A stretch of DNA of 64,000 nucleotides from Reyranella sp. (GCA_019750135.1 JAIEOV010000016.1:1-64000), one strand, 5' to 3'. Shown: positions 1 through 10,100, counted from the first letter of the stretch. Notes: generated from the sequence alone by a model not told the origin. Numbers and translations are program-made.

Positions 1-69
1 CGCGTTCGACTTGCATGTGTTAAGCCTGCCGCCAGCGTTCGTTCTGAGCCAGGATCAAACTCTCAAGTT
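1..69 (-). rRNA. rrs: 16S ribosomal RNA, 5' end only (partial)
   Basis: Read on the minus strand, the first 69 bases are the start of a 16S rRNA gene. The universal 5' primer site AGAGTTTGATCCTGGCTCAG is present, followed by GAACGCTGGCGGCAGGC and TTAACACATGCAAGTCGAACG. The rest of the gene lies beyond the left edge. The exact mature 5' end (about base 69) is estimated by comparison with known 16S starts. The sequence form is that of Alphaproteobacteria. Confidence 0.97.
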
Positions 70-353
70 TAACGTGCCTCTCCGGGGGGAGAGGCGAGAT
101 CCCGTCACTAATTACCGCTCGACCCTTCTGAGCGAACCCATGAGGTCGAGCTTCCGAACTAGCGACGGCAGAAACATCCGTGCGCGAAGCACTGACGTCC
201 GCCGCCGCTGGCGTATCCCTTTCCAAACAGACGATGCATAGAGCGCACGATCCGGAGATCGAGACCTTTGGCTGGCAGGGGCACCGTTTGGGTCAGAAAA
301 CCCTTCGCCGCAATTACGCGCGACGCTTTCGGTACGCCCCGTTCGCCGTGGGA
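70..353 (-). other. rRNA operon leader (pre-16S)
   Basis: This stretch lies between the deduced rRNA transcription start (about 353) and the 16S 5' end and would be transcribed as the rRNA leader. The only clear structure is a perfect 8-bp hairpin directly before the 16S gene (GCCTCTCC 75-82, loop GGGG, GGAGAGGC 87-94), which may take part in pre-rRNA folding or processing. I could not identify a boxA antitermination site with confidence. No protein-coding signal is visible. Confidence 0.7.
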
Positions 354-359
354 GCCGCG

Positions 360-388
360 CTTATATGGGGGTGGGTTTTGGGTGTCAA
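360..388 (-). promoter_or_regulatory. rRNA operon promoter
   Basis: On the minus strand a perfect -35 TTGACA (383-388) is followed by exactly 17 bases and a -10 TATAAG (360-365). This places the transcription start near 353, about 280 bases before the 16S gene. An AT-rich tract with A/T runs lies just upstream of the -35 (about 390-410), as expected for an UP-like region. The divergent M23 peptidase gene starts at 585. Confidence 0.85.
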
Positions 389-584
389 ACGCAAAATTGC
401 AAATCGTTGACGGGCAATCAGCAGGACCCGGTAAGCCCTTCAAACCTATAGTATTTCTTGTGCCCTGACCGGCTTTCCGGCATCAATATGTAGCTAAATC
501 CACTATCCCACCGTTGGGGAAAAATCTCCAAACGGCAGTCCAACCCGAGCAGAGGTCCGGGCCCACCGGACCCGCAATAGGTCA

Positions 585-2111
585 ATGGTCATGACGGATT
601 CCCCTCCTCCGTCGGACCGGCCCAGAGCCGCTAAAAGCACGGCCAAAAGCCTGGCTTTTGCGCTGTTCCGGCCTGTCCTTTTTGCCGTCGGCGTCATCGG
701 CCTGGCCCTAGGCGGGCTGGTCCTGACGCACCGGTCGAATCCCGAGATCGCGGCCCTGCCGGCGCCAAAGAATCTTCCGGTTCCGACGCCTGCCGCTCCA
801 TCGGCACCGATCGTTCTGGCCGATTCCGAGCCCGCGCCGCCGATCGCGTCCACGGATTTCAGGCCTCTGACGCCCAACATCGGCGGCGATCTCCGCGGCT
901 TCTCGATGAAGCCGCCGGAACCCAACAGCGAGCCCGAGCCGCCGGCCTCAGATCGCTACGAGCTCACGCTGCGCCTGGAGAAGGGCGACACGGTCGACAA
1001 GATGCTGGCCGACATCGACGTGCCGGAAGCCGATCGCAAGCAGATCCACGAGAAGCTGAACGCGCTCCTCAAGAAGCGGCGACTTCCGGTTGGCGAAGAG
1101 ATCGAGCTCTTGCTGCAGAACGTTCCCGAGCAACCGGATGCGCCGCGCGTGCTGTCGCTGTCGGTGCGCCCGCAACCCGAGCGCGAGTACATCATCACCC
1201 GCCGCGACGACGGCACGTATGACGGCGAAGAGAAAATCTACAAGGTGAGCCCGCGTATCGTGCGCGTCGAAGCCGAGCGCCACGGGTCGCTCGAGCAGAG
1301 CGGCGTGAAAGCCGGCGTGCCCTCGCCAGCGATGGTCGAGTTCATCCGCGCGCTCAGCTACGACGTCGACTTCCAGCGCGAGCTGAAGGAGGGCATGAAG
1401 TTCACCGTGCTGCTCGAGCAGCTCGTGACCAGCGACGGCCGCGTCACCCATCCCGGGCGCCTGCTCGCGGGCGAGTTGCGCCTGCTCAAGCGCACGGTGG
1501 TCGTGATCCGCTATCGCCCGCAAGGCGGCGCCGACGGCTTCTACATCCCCACCGGCGAAAGCGTGGTGCGCGCCTTCCTGCGCACGCCGATGGATGCATC
1601 GAAGATCTCCTCTCGCTTCGGCATGCGCGAGCATCCGATCCTCGGCTACAGCGCGTTGCATGCCGGCGTGGATTTTGCGGCGCCCTCGGGCACGCCGATC
1701 CTCGCCGCCGGCGCCGGCAAGGTGGCGATGGCCGGGCCCAACGGCGGCTACGGACTCTACGTGAAGCTGCAGCACACCAGCGACGTCGGCACGGCCTACG
1801 GGCACATGTCGCGTCTCGGTCCCGGCATCAAGCCCGGGGTCGCCGTGCGCCAGGGACAGGTGATCGGCTTCGTCGGCTCGACCGGCATGTCGACCGGCCC
1901 GCATCTGCACTACGAGTTCCATCGCGGCGGCAAGCAGGTCAATCCGCTGACCCAGAAGTTCGCGATGCGCGCCACCGTGGGTGGCAAGGATGCGACGCGC
2001 TTCCAGGCGCTGGCGAAGCAATATCTCGCGCAGCTGAAGAACGCGCCTAGTGTGGCGAGCACGAAGAAGCCGAAGGACAAGGAGCCGCCGCAGGTCGCCA
2101 AGAGCAATTGA
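585..2111 (+). CDS. M23 family metallopeptidase (murein endopeptidase)
   Basis: A 508-residue membrane-anchored peptidase of the LytM/M23 type, expected to cut peptidoglycan cross-bridges in the periplasm. A single transmembrane helix lies near residues 23-45. A proline/alanine-rich linker follows, then an OapA/LysM-like middle region (LRLEKGDTVDKMLADI), and the M23 domain lies near residues 335-465. Zinc ligands are visible as H359 and D363 (HAGVD) and the H440-L-H442 motif, so the enzyme should be active. The ATG at 585 follows AGG at close spacing; an in-frame ATG at 591 is an alternative. It is divergent from the rRNA promoter and convergent with the secreted-protein gene ending at 2122. 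Confidence 0.9.
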   Translation: MVMTDSPPPSDRPRAAKSTAKSLAFALFRPVLFAVGVIGLALGGLVLTHRSNPEIAALPAPKNLPVPTPAAPSAPIVLADSEPAPPIASTDFRPLTPNIGGDLRGFSMKPPEPNSEPEPPASDRYELTLRLEKGDTVDKMLADIDVPEADRKQIHEKLNALLKKRRLPVGEEIELLLQNVPEQPDAPRVLSLSVRPQPEREYIITRRDDGTYDGEEKIYKVSPRIVRVEAERHGSLEQSGVKAGVPSPAMVEFIRALSYDVDFQRELKEGMKFTVLLEQLVTSDGRVTHPGRLLAGELRLLKRTVVVIRYRPQGGADGFYIPTGESVVRAFLRTPMDASKISSRFGMREHPILGYSALHAGVDFAAPSGTPILAAGAGKVAMAGPNGGYGLYVKLQHTSDVGTAYGHMSRLGPGIKPGVAVRQGQVIGFVGSTGMSTGPHLHYEFHRGGKQVNPLTQKFAMRATVGGKDATRFQALAKQYLAQLKNAPSVASTKKPKDKEPPQVAKSN

Positions 2112-2121
2112 TCGCAGGTCC

Positions 2122-2691
2122 CTATTGCCGCTGGCACAGGCGGCCTCCGGCGAACGGCACGACCCGAACGGACGAGTCGAGGATCTGCGAGCCCGAGACG
2201 TCGATGCTCATCTGCAGGAGGGCGGCGATCGGCTTCTGCAGTTCCTTGGGTACCGGCGTCGAGAGAATCGGCCAGGAGAACAGAACGGTGCAGGTCGCCC
2301 AGACGGGCAGCGCGGCCGCGCAGCGCGTCGGTTCCGCCTTCCGGGCGTCGACAGCGCCGCAAGTCATGCCAAGGCTGGCGAGATAGTCGCGCGCCTGGTC
2401 ACCGTGATGCCGCTCCTGGAAGACGGTGAGACCATAAGCGATCTGCCTTCTCCTCCAGGCCTTCCTATCCTCCCCGTCCTGCGACCCGCCGTCTCCATGG
2501 AAGTGCGTGCCGCCCCATGCCATGAGCGTGTTGCGTTCCTTCGAACTCGGATTCTCGCCGACGATTTTCAGCGCACAGCATTCCCTCCACGATTGCGCCT
2601 CGTCGTAGGCACAGGCAGCACCGAGGCCGCCTATCAGCAGCGCCGTCGCCAGCGACAGGCGATAGCTGGCCGCTTGCCCGGGGCGCTTCAA
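2122..2691 (-). CDS. secreted or lipoprotein-like protein, paralogue of upstream gene
   Basis: I do not recognise a named family. The product (about 189 residues) starts with a signal sequence (positive N terminus, then LSLATALLIGGLGAAC) that could be a signal peptide or a weak lipobox. Its C-terminal half aligns by eye with the product of the gene directly upstream: both have LGMTCG, then P-x-P-x3-QKP, then a S-x-DVS segment. The TTG start at 2691 is supported by a perfect AGGAGG five bases before it and by a TTGA overlap with the upstream stop codon, implying translational coupling. A recent tandem duplication is the simplest explanation. Function unknown. Confidence 0.65.
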   Translation of the reverse strand: MKRPGQAASYRLSLATALLIGGLGAACAYDEAQSWRECCALKIVGENPSSKERNTLMAWGGTHFHGDGGSQDGEDRKAWRRRQIAYGLTVFQERHHGDQARDYLASLGMTCGAVDARKAEPTRCAAALPVWATCTVLFSWPILSTPVPKELQKPIAALLQMSIDVSGSQILDSSVRVVPFAGGRLCQRQ

Positions 2692-3325
2692 AACAGCCTC
2701 CTTTCGGTATCGGCAGGCCGTTGTTCTGGAGGATCTGTTCGACCTCCTGTTGCCGCAAAGATGACCTCGTGGAACGGGGGTAGACGCGTGAAGAGGCGCC
2801 AATCACGGCCTTTGGCCGATACGTCGACGCTGACGTGCAAGACGGCGTCCAATGGTTTCTGGGACTGCTCGGGAATGGGCGCGGAGGACAGGGGACGGGC
2901 TACATACGAGGGTCTGCACACGACCCGGACTGGCAACTCGATCTCGCACCTGGCCCGGGTCGCACCGAGCATCGATATCATCGCGGGCGGACCACATGTC
3001 ATTCCGAGCATCACGAAGTAATCGGCTGCCCCACGCTTGGGGTTTTTCGGCAAGGAACTTGTGACCTCGAGCCGGATCTTGTCATCCTTCTCGAGGAAAA
3101 GTACGTCGCCATCACCGTACGGACCCCGCCTGCCGCTTCCGTCACCGTCGAAGTCGGAACTGCGATACCAATTGATGACGACTTGGACGCTCGCGGGCGC
3201 CGCCTCACAGGCCCGGATGTTGAGCACGCAGCGACTGCCCGCTTCTCTTCTTCGGTGTAGTGGCAACCGCTGAGCACAAGAGCACAAGCGACGGTGCCGA
3301 GACTTGCGAGAACACGTATCGACAT
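2688..3325 (-). pseudogene. frameshifted lipoprotein gene, paralogue of the downstream gene
   Basis: The ATG at 3325 opens a clear lipoprotein signal peptide (MSIRVLASLGTVACALVLSGC, lipobox LSGC) followed by HYTEEEKR. The reading frame that resembles the downstream paralogue is one step away. It starts around base 3240 (RCVLNIRACEAAP) and runs to the stop at 2688. Moving from the signal frame to the body frame needs a -1 shift, so one base appears to be missing between about 3225 and 3245. The body carries DYFVMLGMTCG and PIPEQSQKP, matching the neighbour. It is either a real inactivating deletion, a programmed frameshift, or a sequencing error. Its stop overlaps the TTG start of the next gene. 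Confidence 0.6.
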
Positions 3326-3437
3326 GGTCGCAGCCCCACTCGATTGACGTCCAAGTTGTATTTCTGCACTGGTCGACAGTCGGTGCAATGGACCATCGGT
3401 TGCACGCCGCGCCATCGCCACGCGGTCAACATTCCTG

Positions 3438-3917
3438 TCACACGGCATAGCGTCTCAGCCTCTGCAGCTTCTCCTCGATGCGGCGCTCCTCGGCCCAGTC
3501 GGTCTTGAACACCAGGTAGACGAAGGTGAGCGCGAGCGCATCGCCGTCGTCGGGCGAGGCGAGCCCGCGGCGGCGCATATCGTCCTTCTTCTCGAGCAGG
3601 ATCGCATCGGAGGCGGCGTAGCCGTAATCGACGGCGGTGAGGTCGGCGCGCAAACCGCGGTCGTCGGGCAGGCATCCGGCCTTGCACCATTCCTTCATGT
3701 AGCCCCACATCTCGGCCCGCTTGTTGGCGTAGCGGACCATGGCATCGACGCCGTCGGTACGGTCTGCCCTGGCGCCGAAATCGATGCCGCGCACGGTCGA
3801 GCAGCCGAGCTGGCTCAGGCGATCGACGACGCCCCAGCCGATGCCCGTGCCGTCGACGAAGACGGCATCGGGACTGTGGGCGTTGACCCGCTCCATGACG
3901 CGGCTCGCCACCACCAT
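3438..3917 (-). pseudogene. phage terminase large subunit, C-terminal nuclease-domain fragment
   Basis: The 159-residue frame looks like the C-terminal part of a phage terminase large subunit. It has a strand-Asp segment (DAVFVDGTGIGWGVVDRL), KRAEMWGYMKEW, and the terminal SPDDGDALALTF segment with acidic residues typical of the nuclease fold. The whole N-terminal ATPase domain is missing (whole terminases exceed 400 residues), so this is a remnant. The frame stays open a little upstream of the ATG at 3917 (IAQHQFRIADL) and then degenerates. It directly abuts a fragment of a phage DNA-binding protein. Inferred to be a decayed prophage trace. Confidence 0.7.
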
Positions 3918-4060
3918 CAGGTCGGCGATACGGAACTGGTGCTGGGCGATACGTGGAAGAAGCCGGCCAACTCGTCGTTGGTGGCGCCGGGCAGGCAGTA
4001 GTTGTGCGCCTGCTCGGACATCTCGGGTTCGAAGCGGGTGGGACGGCCCATTGCAGTCAT
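3917..4060 (-). pseudogene. phage small terminase/DNA-binding protein, N-terminal fragment
   Basis: The frame from ATG 4060 (or ATG 4051) encodes 47 residues: GRPTRFEPEMSEQAHNYC, then LPGATNDELAGFFHVS. This resembles the N-terminal helix-turn-helix of small terminase subunits and related phage homeodomain-like proteins (typically K/R-P-x-Y-x-P-E, then L-G-A-T-x-x-x-L-A-x-x-F). It then ends at a TGA that overlaps the ATG of the large-terminase fragment by one base. The rest of the small subunit and the front of the large subunit have been lost, apparently by one deletion joining the two genes. Confidence 0.5.
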
Positions 4061-4361
4061 GGGCGAAAAATAACTCCCGTCAAATAACATTTCAAGAACC
4101 TCTTTGGCCCACGCAAACGAACGAGGCTCATATTGTTGCGACTTTTGAGGCTCCAGGAGAGGGTAGGCTTAGCCGGGCGACGCGAGAGCCACACTACATA
4201 TTGATGACTTCAGTGTAGTCAGCCGTACGTCGCTAGTTTCCCGCTCCGCCAGGAACGGCGAGCTTCTCATGGCAGAAATCGCGCCAATATCGCGGCCCCG
4301 TGCCGCCCGACCGGCGACGTCAGGAGGGGGCATGATTGGACCTGGAAGTCCGCGGTCCGGG
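4061..4361. other. intergenic stretch with no recognisable gene
   Basis: About 300 bases without a convincing reading frame on either strand. The part at 4061-4230 is visibly richer in A/T than the surroundings, consistent with remnant phage or foreign DNA next to the terminase fragments. Apart from an imperfect inverted repeat around 4192-4218 (CTACATA...CAGTGTAG), I see nothing in it. Confidence 0.4.
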
Positions 4362-4577
4362 CTACTCGCGCAATTCGAGGCGCGTCTCTATCCTCTCGAC
4401 CCGTTCGGCAAGCCTGTCGATCCGCGTCGACTGCTCGGCATCGGCAACGTTCTGCTGAGCCGTGTTCAACTCGATGTGGCCAAGCCGCCGCGTATGCTCG
4501 CGCTGGGTGTCCTTGATGTCGCGCAGGTCACCCTGCATCCGACGCAGCATTTCAAGGACCAGTTCCAAGTCGGCCAT
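4362..4577 (-). CDS. small coiled-coil protein
   Basis: A 71-residue, highly charged, alpha-helical protein: MADLELVLEMLRRMQGDLRD, then repeated heptad-like Leu/Ile/Val positions through to RIDRLAERVERIETRLEL. It has no signal peptide or membrane segment and probably forms a coiled coil. Small proteins of this type are common in Alphaproteobacteria, often near mobile or phage-derived genes; their function is not known to me. The ATG at 4577 is chosen because the helical pattern starts there and the upstream in-frame sequence is low-complexity arginine-rich. The ribosome-binding site is weak. Confidence 0.65.
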   Translation of the reverse strand: MADLELVLEMLRRMQGDLRDIKDTQREHTRRLGHIELNTAQQNVADAEQSTRIDRLAERVERIETRLELRE

Positions 4578-4664
4578 ACCGAGATCGTACCATGTCGGGG
4601 ACACTGGGCCAGCTACCATAGGTGGCAATCGGACCAGCGACTTCGGAAAGAGCATGCGCATGGA

Positions 4665-4708
4665 CCTGCGCGAAGCGAAGCGGCTTCGCCTTAGCGAAGC
4701 CGGGTGAC
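4665..4708 (+). repeat. partial copy of the GTCATCCC-type dispersed repeat
   Basis: CCTGCGCGAAGCGAAGCGGC and the following TTCGC match the internal core of the two full repeats at 5500 and 28877. The copy ends with GGGTGAC, close to the GGGATGAC end of those repeats. It contains a hairpin with arms GGCTTCGC (4682-4689) and GCGAAGCC (4694-4701). It is truncated and lies between the coiled-coil gene and the SGNH hydrolase gene. Confidence 0.55.
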
Positions 4709-4768
4709 CCGCTCCCGGCATGAAAAAGGGCGCGACTTCACCTGGCAGGGGGCGTCGTTGAAGCGCGA

Positions 4769-5449
4769 CTAGCGCTTCTTCACGCGCCCGATCAGTTCCG
4801 CGACCAGAGGAAGGGTGCGTGCGACGACCATGTCATAGCCTGCCGGCGTCAGGTGCCACATCGTTCCCTTCTGAACCTGCTCGACATGCAGCCTGGGATC
4901 GTCACGGATCTTCCATTGCATGGATGGCGTGAACAGCACGCCCGCCTTGACCGCGCCGGCGAATGCGTCCTGAACAGGCTGCGGCGCATCGGCCAGCTCT
5001 CCCTTGAAGGCGCTCTTGTCGAAGGTGATTGGCAGGAAGACGAGCTCTTCGATACCGCGCTGGCGCAGGCGTCTGATGGTCGCCCCCAGGTTCGTGAACA
5101 TGGTCTTGCCGTCGATGCCGAACTGGACGACATCGTTGACGCCGACGCTCAGCACGACGATCTGTGTCCCCTGCGGAACCGCCGCGTCGAGGCGGTTGAG
5201 CACCCCTTGTGTCGTGTCGCCGCTGCTGCCGGCATTGGTGACGCTGACGTCGTAGCCGCGGGCCCTAAGGGCTCGTTCCAGCTTTGCCGGGTACGTGTCG
5301 TTGCGCCCCACGCCCTCGCCATAAATTCCACTGTCACCCAGGGCCACCATCTTGATCTCGGCCATTGCGGGAGGGGCGAGTGCTACCAATGCGAGGCAGG
5401 CCAGCAGCAAGGCGTGCGCGAGTCTCAGCGTGCTGGATGACCGTCGCAT
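4769..5449 (-). CDS. secreted SGNH/GDSL hydrolase (arylesterase-like)
   Basis: A 226-residue exported hydrolase. A signal peptide runs to about residue 30 (hydrophobic core LLLACLALVALA, cleavage after AMA). SGNH blocks are visible: block I with nucleophile Ser40 (ALGDSGIYGEG), block II Gly (NAGSSGDTT), block III Asn (VGVND), and block V His199 in MWHLTPAGY. The Asp usually found three residues before that His is Thr here (T-M-W-H), so the enzyme may use a Ser-His dyad or an Asp from elsewhere. The ATG at 5449 is preferred because GGAGAG lies six bases upstream; an ATG at 5455 and a TTG at 5464 are in frame. Likely an esterase or lysophospholipase acting outside the cytoplasm. Confidence 0.8.
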   Translation of the reverse strand: MRRSSSTLRLAHALLLACLALVALAPPAMAEIKMVALGDSGIYGEGVGRNDTYPAKLERALRARGYDVSVTNAGSSGDTTQGVLNRLDAAVPQGTQIVVLSVGVNDVVQFGIDGKTMFTNLGATIRRLRQRGIEELVFLPITFDKSAFKGELADAPQPVQDAFAGAVKAGVLFTPSMQWKIRDDPRLHVEQVQKGTMWHLTPAGYDMVVARTLPLVAELIGRVKKR

Positions 5450-5499
5450 GTCCATCTCTCCCAAGACAGTAGGACGATCGCCTATGAGGCCAAAATCCC

Positions 5500-5661
5500 G
5501 TCATCCCGAACTGCCTGCGCGAAGCCGAAGCGGTTTCGCTTCGGCGGCGGCAGGTCGGAGCCTGGCGAAGCGAGGCGCAGTGGACGGACCTCTTTTGTTG
5601 ATGCGTCGACAAAAAGGTCCCTCGCCTGCGCCGCCCTTCGGGCGGCTTCGCTCGGGATGAC
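5500..5661 (+). repeat. dispersed repeat, full copy 1 (GTCATCCC / GGGATGAC ends)
   Basis: A 162-bp intergenic element that begins GTCATCCCGA and ends TCGGGATGAC, giving short terminal inverted repeats. The interior has a GAAGCCGAAGCGG / TTTCGCTTCGG hairpin, then GGCGAAGCGAGGCGCAG, GGACCTCTTTTGTTG and a closing GCTTCGC. A second copy in the same orientation lies at 28877-29030. No coding capacity is evident. It fills the gap between the SGNH hydrolase and clpB. Confidence 0.75.
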
Positions 5662-5772
5662 CGGAAAATCAGTCAATGCGATAGCCCTGCCCAAGACAGG
5701 AAAAAAACTTACGCTTGGAAAGCGACAGGCAACAAGGCTTGGCTTGGCCGGCCAGTGTGCCGCCCAACGCAA

Positions 5773-5796
5773 AGGGCGCGACTCTCGTCGCGCCCT
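5773..5796 (-). terminator. hairpin terminator downstream of clpB
   Basis: A perfect 9-bp stem (AGGGCGCGA 5773-5781 / TCGCGCCCT 5788-5796) with a six-base loop. On the minus strand it is followed by TTTGCG. It lies about 75 bases past the clpB stop codon. The T-run is short, so termination may be partial. Confidence 0.55.
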
Positions 5797-5820
5797 CATT
5801 TCGGAGTTCCCCTCACCTAA

Positions 5821-5841
5821 CCTCTCCCCCAGGGGGAGAGG
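5821..5841. repeat. CCTCTCCCCC palindrome
   Basis: A perfect palindrome (CCTCTCCCCC, A, GGGGGAGAGG) 30 bases after the clpB stop. A near-identical palindrome lies at 9265-9286, and a shorter relative (75-94) sits in the rRNA leader. It may help end clpB transcription together with the stem at 5773-5796. Confidence 0.55.
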
Positions 5842-5870
5842 AAAATGAGAGGTAAGAAGTACAGGTGGCC

Positions 5871-8480
<2,610 letters not shown>

Positions 8481-8557
8481 TTCACTACCCTTTCATTCGC
8501 GCCCCCTATGATCGGCGGGCGAAAGAGCGGACCCCCTAAAGAGGCATCCTGCAGCCG

Positions 8558-8585
8558 ATATGGGGATAGATCGGGACCTTGCAAG
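8558..8585 (-). promoter_or_regulatory. sigma-32 (RpoH)-type heat-shock promoter of clpB
   Basis: Read on the minus strand: CTTGCA (8580-8585), a 14-base spacer, then CCCCATAT (8558-8565). The RpoH consensus is CTTGAA, 13-15 bases, CCCCATNT. The -10 element matches completely and the -35 keeps the key CTTG. The predicted start near 8550 leaves a leader of about 70 bases before clpB. Confidence 0.8.
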
Positions 8586-8674
8586 ACCGGTTTGGGGGAC
8601 GGCTTTTCTCTGCAAACGTGCCGGGCTATCACCTCGGCCAACAGGATCTAGATCAAGGAAACAGGGAGAATTTC

Positions 8675-9238
8675 ATGTCTGGTGGTCATGGCCATGTCGA
8701 CACGTCGAACAAGAAGATCGCCCTCCTGGTGGCCGTCCTGGCGGCCTCGCTGGCAATCTCGGAAATGGGCGGCAAGAGCTCGCAGACCAACGCGCTTCTC
8801 AGCCATGCCGAAGCGTCCAATCTGTGGAATTTCTTCCAGGCCAAGACGGTCCGGCAGACGGTCCTGCGCACCGCCGCAGACGAGGCCGAGGCAAACTTCA
8901 AGGACAACCCGCAGGGTGCGCCGGCGGCCATGAAGGCGCAGACCGAACGGTGGCGCCAGACCGCCCAACGCTACGAGACCGAGCCCGAGACCGGCGAAGG
9001 CCGCAAGGAACTTATGGCCCGCGCCAAGGCCAAGGAAGAGCACCGCGAAAAGTCGCTGGCTGCCTACCACATGTTCGAATACGCCTCGGCGGCATTTCAG
9101 CTCGCCATCGTGCTGGCCGGAGCCGCGGCCCTGACGTCGGTCGTCTGGCTGACCGTCATTTCATGCGGTCTCGGCGTTCTGGGACTGGCCTTCACGGTCC
9201 TGGCGTTCGTCGCGCCGACCTTGATCCACCTGCCGTAA
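8675..9238 (+). CDS. DUF4337 family membrane protein
   Basis: A 187-residue protein matching the DUF4337 pattern. An N-terminal transmembrane helix (IALLVAVLAASLAI) is followed by a long charged helical region (NLWNFFQAKTVRQTVLRTAA through KAKEEHREKSLAA) and two closely spaced C-terminal membrane helices from about residue 140 (FQLAIVLAGAAALTSVVWL and GLGVLGLAFTVLAFVAPTL). Function is unknown. The ATG at 8675 has an AGGGAGA ribosome-binding site at good spacing. It is divergent from clpB. Confidence 0.85.
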   Translation: MSGGHGHVDTSNKKIALLVAVLAASLAISEMGGKSSQTNALLSHAEASNLWNFFQAKTVRQTVLRTAADEAEANFKDNPQGAPAAMKAQTERWRQTAQRYETEPETGEGRKELMARAKAKEEHREKSLAAYHMFEYASAAFQLAIVLAGAAALTSVVWLTVISCGLGVLGLAFTVLAFVAPTLIHLP

Positions 9239-9264
9239 TCGCACACCCCGACTCTACTCATGCT

Positions 9265-9286
9265 CCTCTCCCTCTTGGGGGAGAGG
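9265..9286. repeat. CCTCTCC palindrome, second copy
   Basis: CCTCTCCCTC TT GGGGGAGAGG: an almost perfect palindrome between the convergent DUF4337 and DUF4167 genes. It resembles the palindrome at 5821 and could serve as a bidirectional transcription-stop hairpin. Confidence 0.5.
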
Positions 9287-9313
9287 AACATGACGTAGCT
9301 GGGGGAGGTTCAG

Positions 9314-9958
9314 TTAGCCGCGCCGGCCGGAGGCCGGCGTGAACTCCGGCACGTCGGGCTGCTCGTCAGCCGAGGGGTCGTTGCCGGCCGGCGCATTGCG
9401 GCCGCTCTGCAGGAAAGCGACACCACCGAGACCGGGCTCATGCTCGTCGCCCTGCTCGTCCCGGCCGCCGCCTCGCCGATCATCGCGGCGATCGTCGCGC
9501 GCGGCCCGCCGTTCATCGGGGCGCCGCTCATCAGGGCGCCGCTCATCGGGGACATGTCCGTTGCCGTTCGGCGGACCCTGCTGGCCGCCCTCTTGTCCCG
9601 GCTGGCCTTGCTGCTGCGGCACCTGACCCTCTTCGCCGCCGTCGCCCCAGCCCACGTTGTTGCGCTGGCCGAAGCCGCCGGAGGCCTGGATCATGCGGAA
9701 GTAGTGATCGGCGTACTGCCAATAGGCTTCGGCCATGATGCGGTCGCCCGAGGCTCCCGCCTCGCGTGCCAGCGCCTGGTACTTGTCGAAGACCTGATGG
9801 GCGTTGCCGCGCACACGGACGTCGGGCCCGCTTGAGTCAAAGATCTGGTTTCGATTGGGCGGGCGGTTGGGGTTGTGATGCTGCTTGTGATGGTGGCCGC
9901 CGCCACCGCCGCCACTATTGCGACCGCCGCGCGACCGCTGACGATTGTTTGGTCTCAT
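9314..9958 (-). CDS. DUF4167 family protein
   Basis: A 214-residue, very hydrophilic protein. The N terminus MRPNNRQRSRGGRNSGGGGG is followed by a compact conserved segment (SSGPDVRVRGNAHQVFDKYQ through AYWQYADHYFRMIQ), the hallmark of DUF4167 in Alphaproteobacteria. The remainder is low complexity, with Gln/Gly-rich stretches and three tandem P-D-E-R-R repeats. The Arg/Gly-rich N terminus suggests nucleic-acid binding, but no biochemical role is established. It lies downstream of prfA-prmC in the same orientation, a common arrangement in the class. Confidence 0.88.
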   Translation of the reverse strand: MRPNNRQRSRGGRNSGGGGGGHHHKQHHNPNRPPNRNQIFDSSGPDVRVRGNAHQVFDKYQALAREAGASGDRIMAEAYWQYADHYFRMIQASGGFGQRNNVGWGDGGEEGQVPQQQGQPGQEGGQQGPPNGNGHVPDERRPDERRPDERRAARDDRRDDRRGGGRDEQGDEHEPGLGGVAFLQSGRNAPAGNDPSADEQPDVPEFTPASGRRG

Positions 9959-10077
9959 TACCTAAGGCCAGTTACATGCCGGACGGTGTTGTTCTTTGCT
10001 AACCCTCTGCCCTTCGTGGGCGCCGTCAGGCTGATTGTCAGAGGGATTAATTGCCTGGTGCCACCCATTGACCCAGG

Positions 10078-10100
10078 CCAAGCCCCCCCAAGGGGCTTGG
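10078..10100 (-). terminator. possible terminator after prmC
   Basis: A perfect 9-bp stem (CCAAGCCCC 10078-10086, loop CCCAA, GGGGCTTGG 10092-10100) lies about 37 bases past the prmC stop codon. No clear T-run follows on the minus strand. It separates prmC from the DUF4167 gene. Confidence 0.4.
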
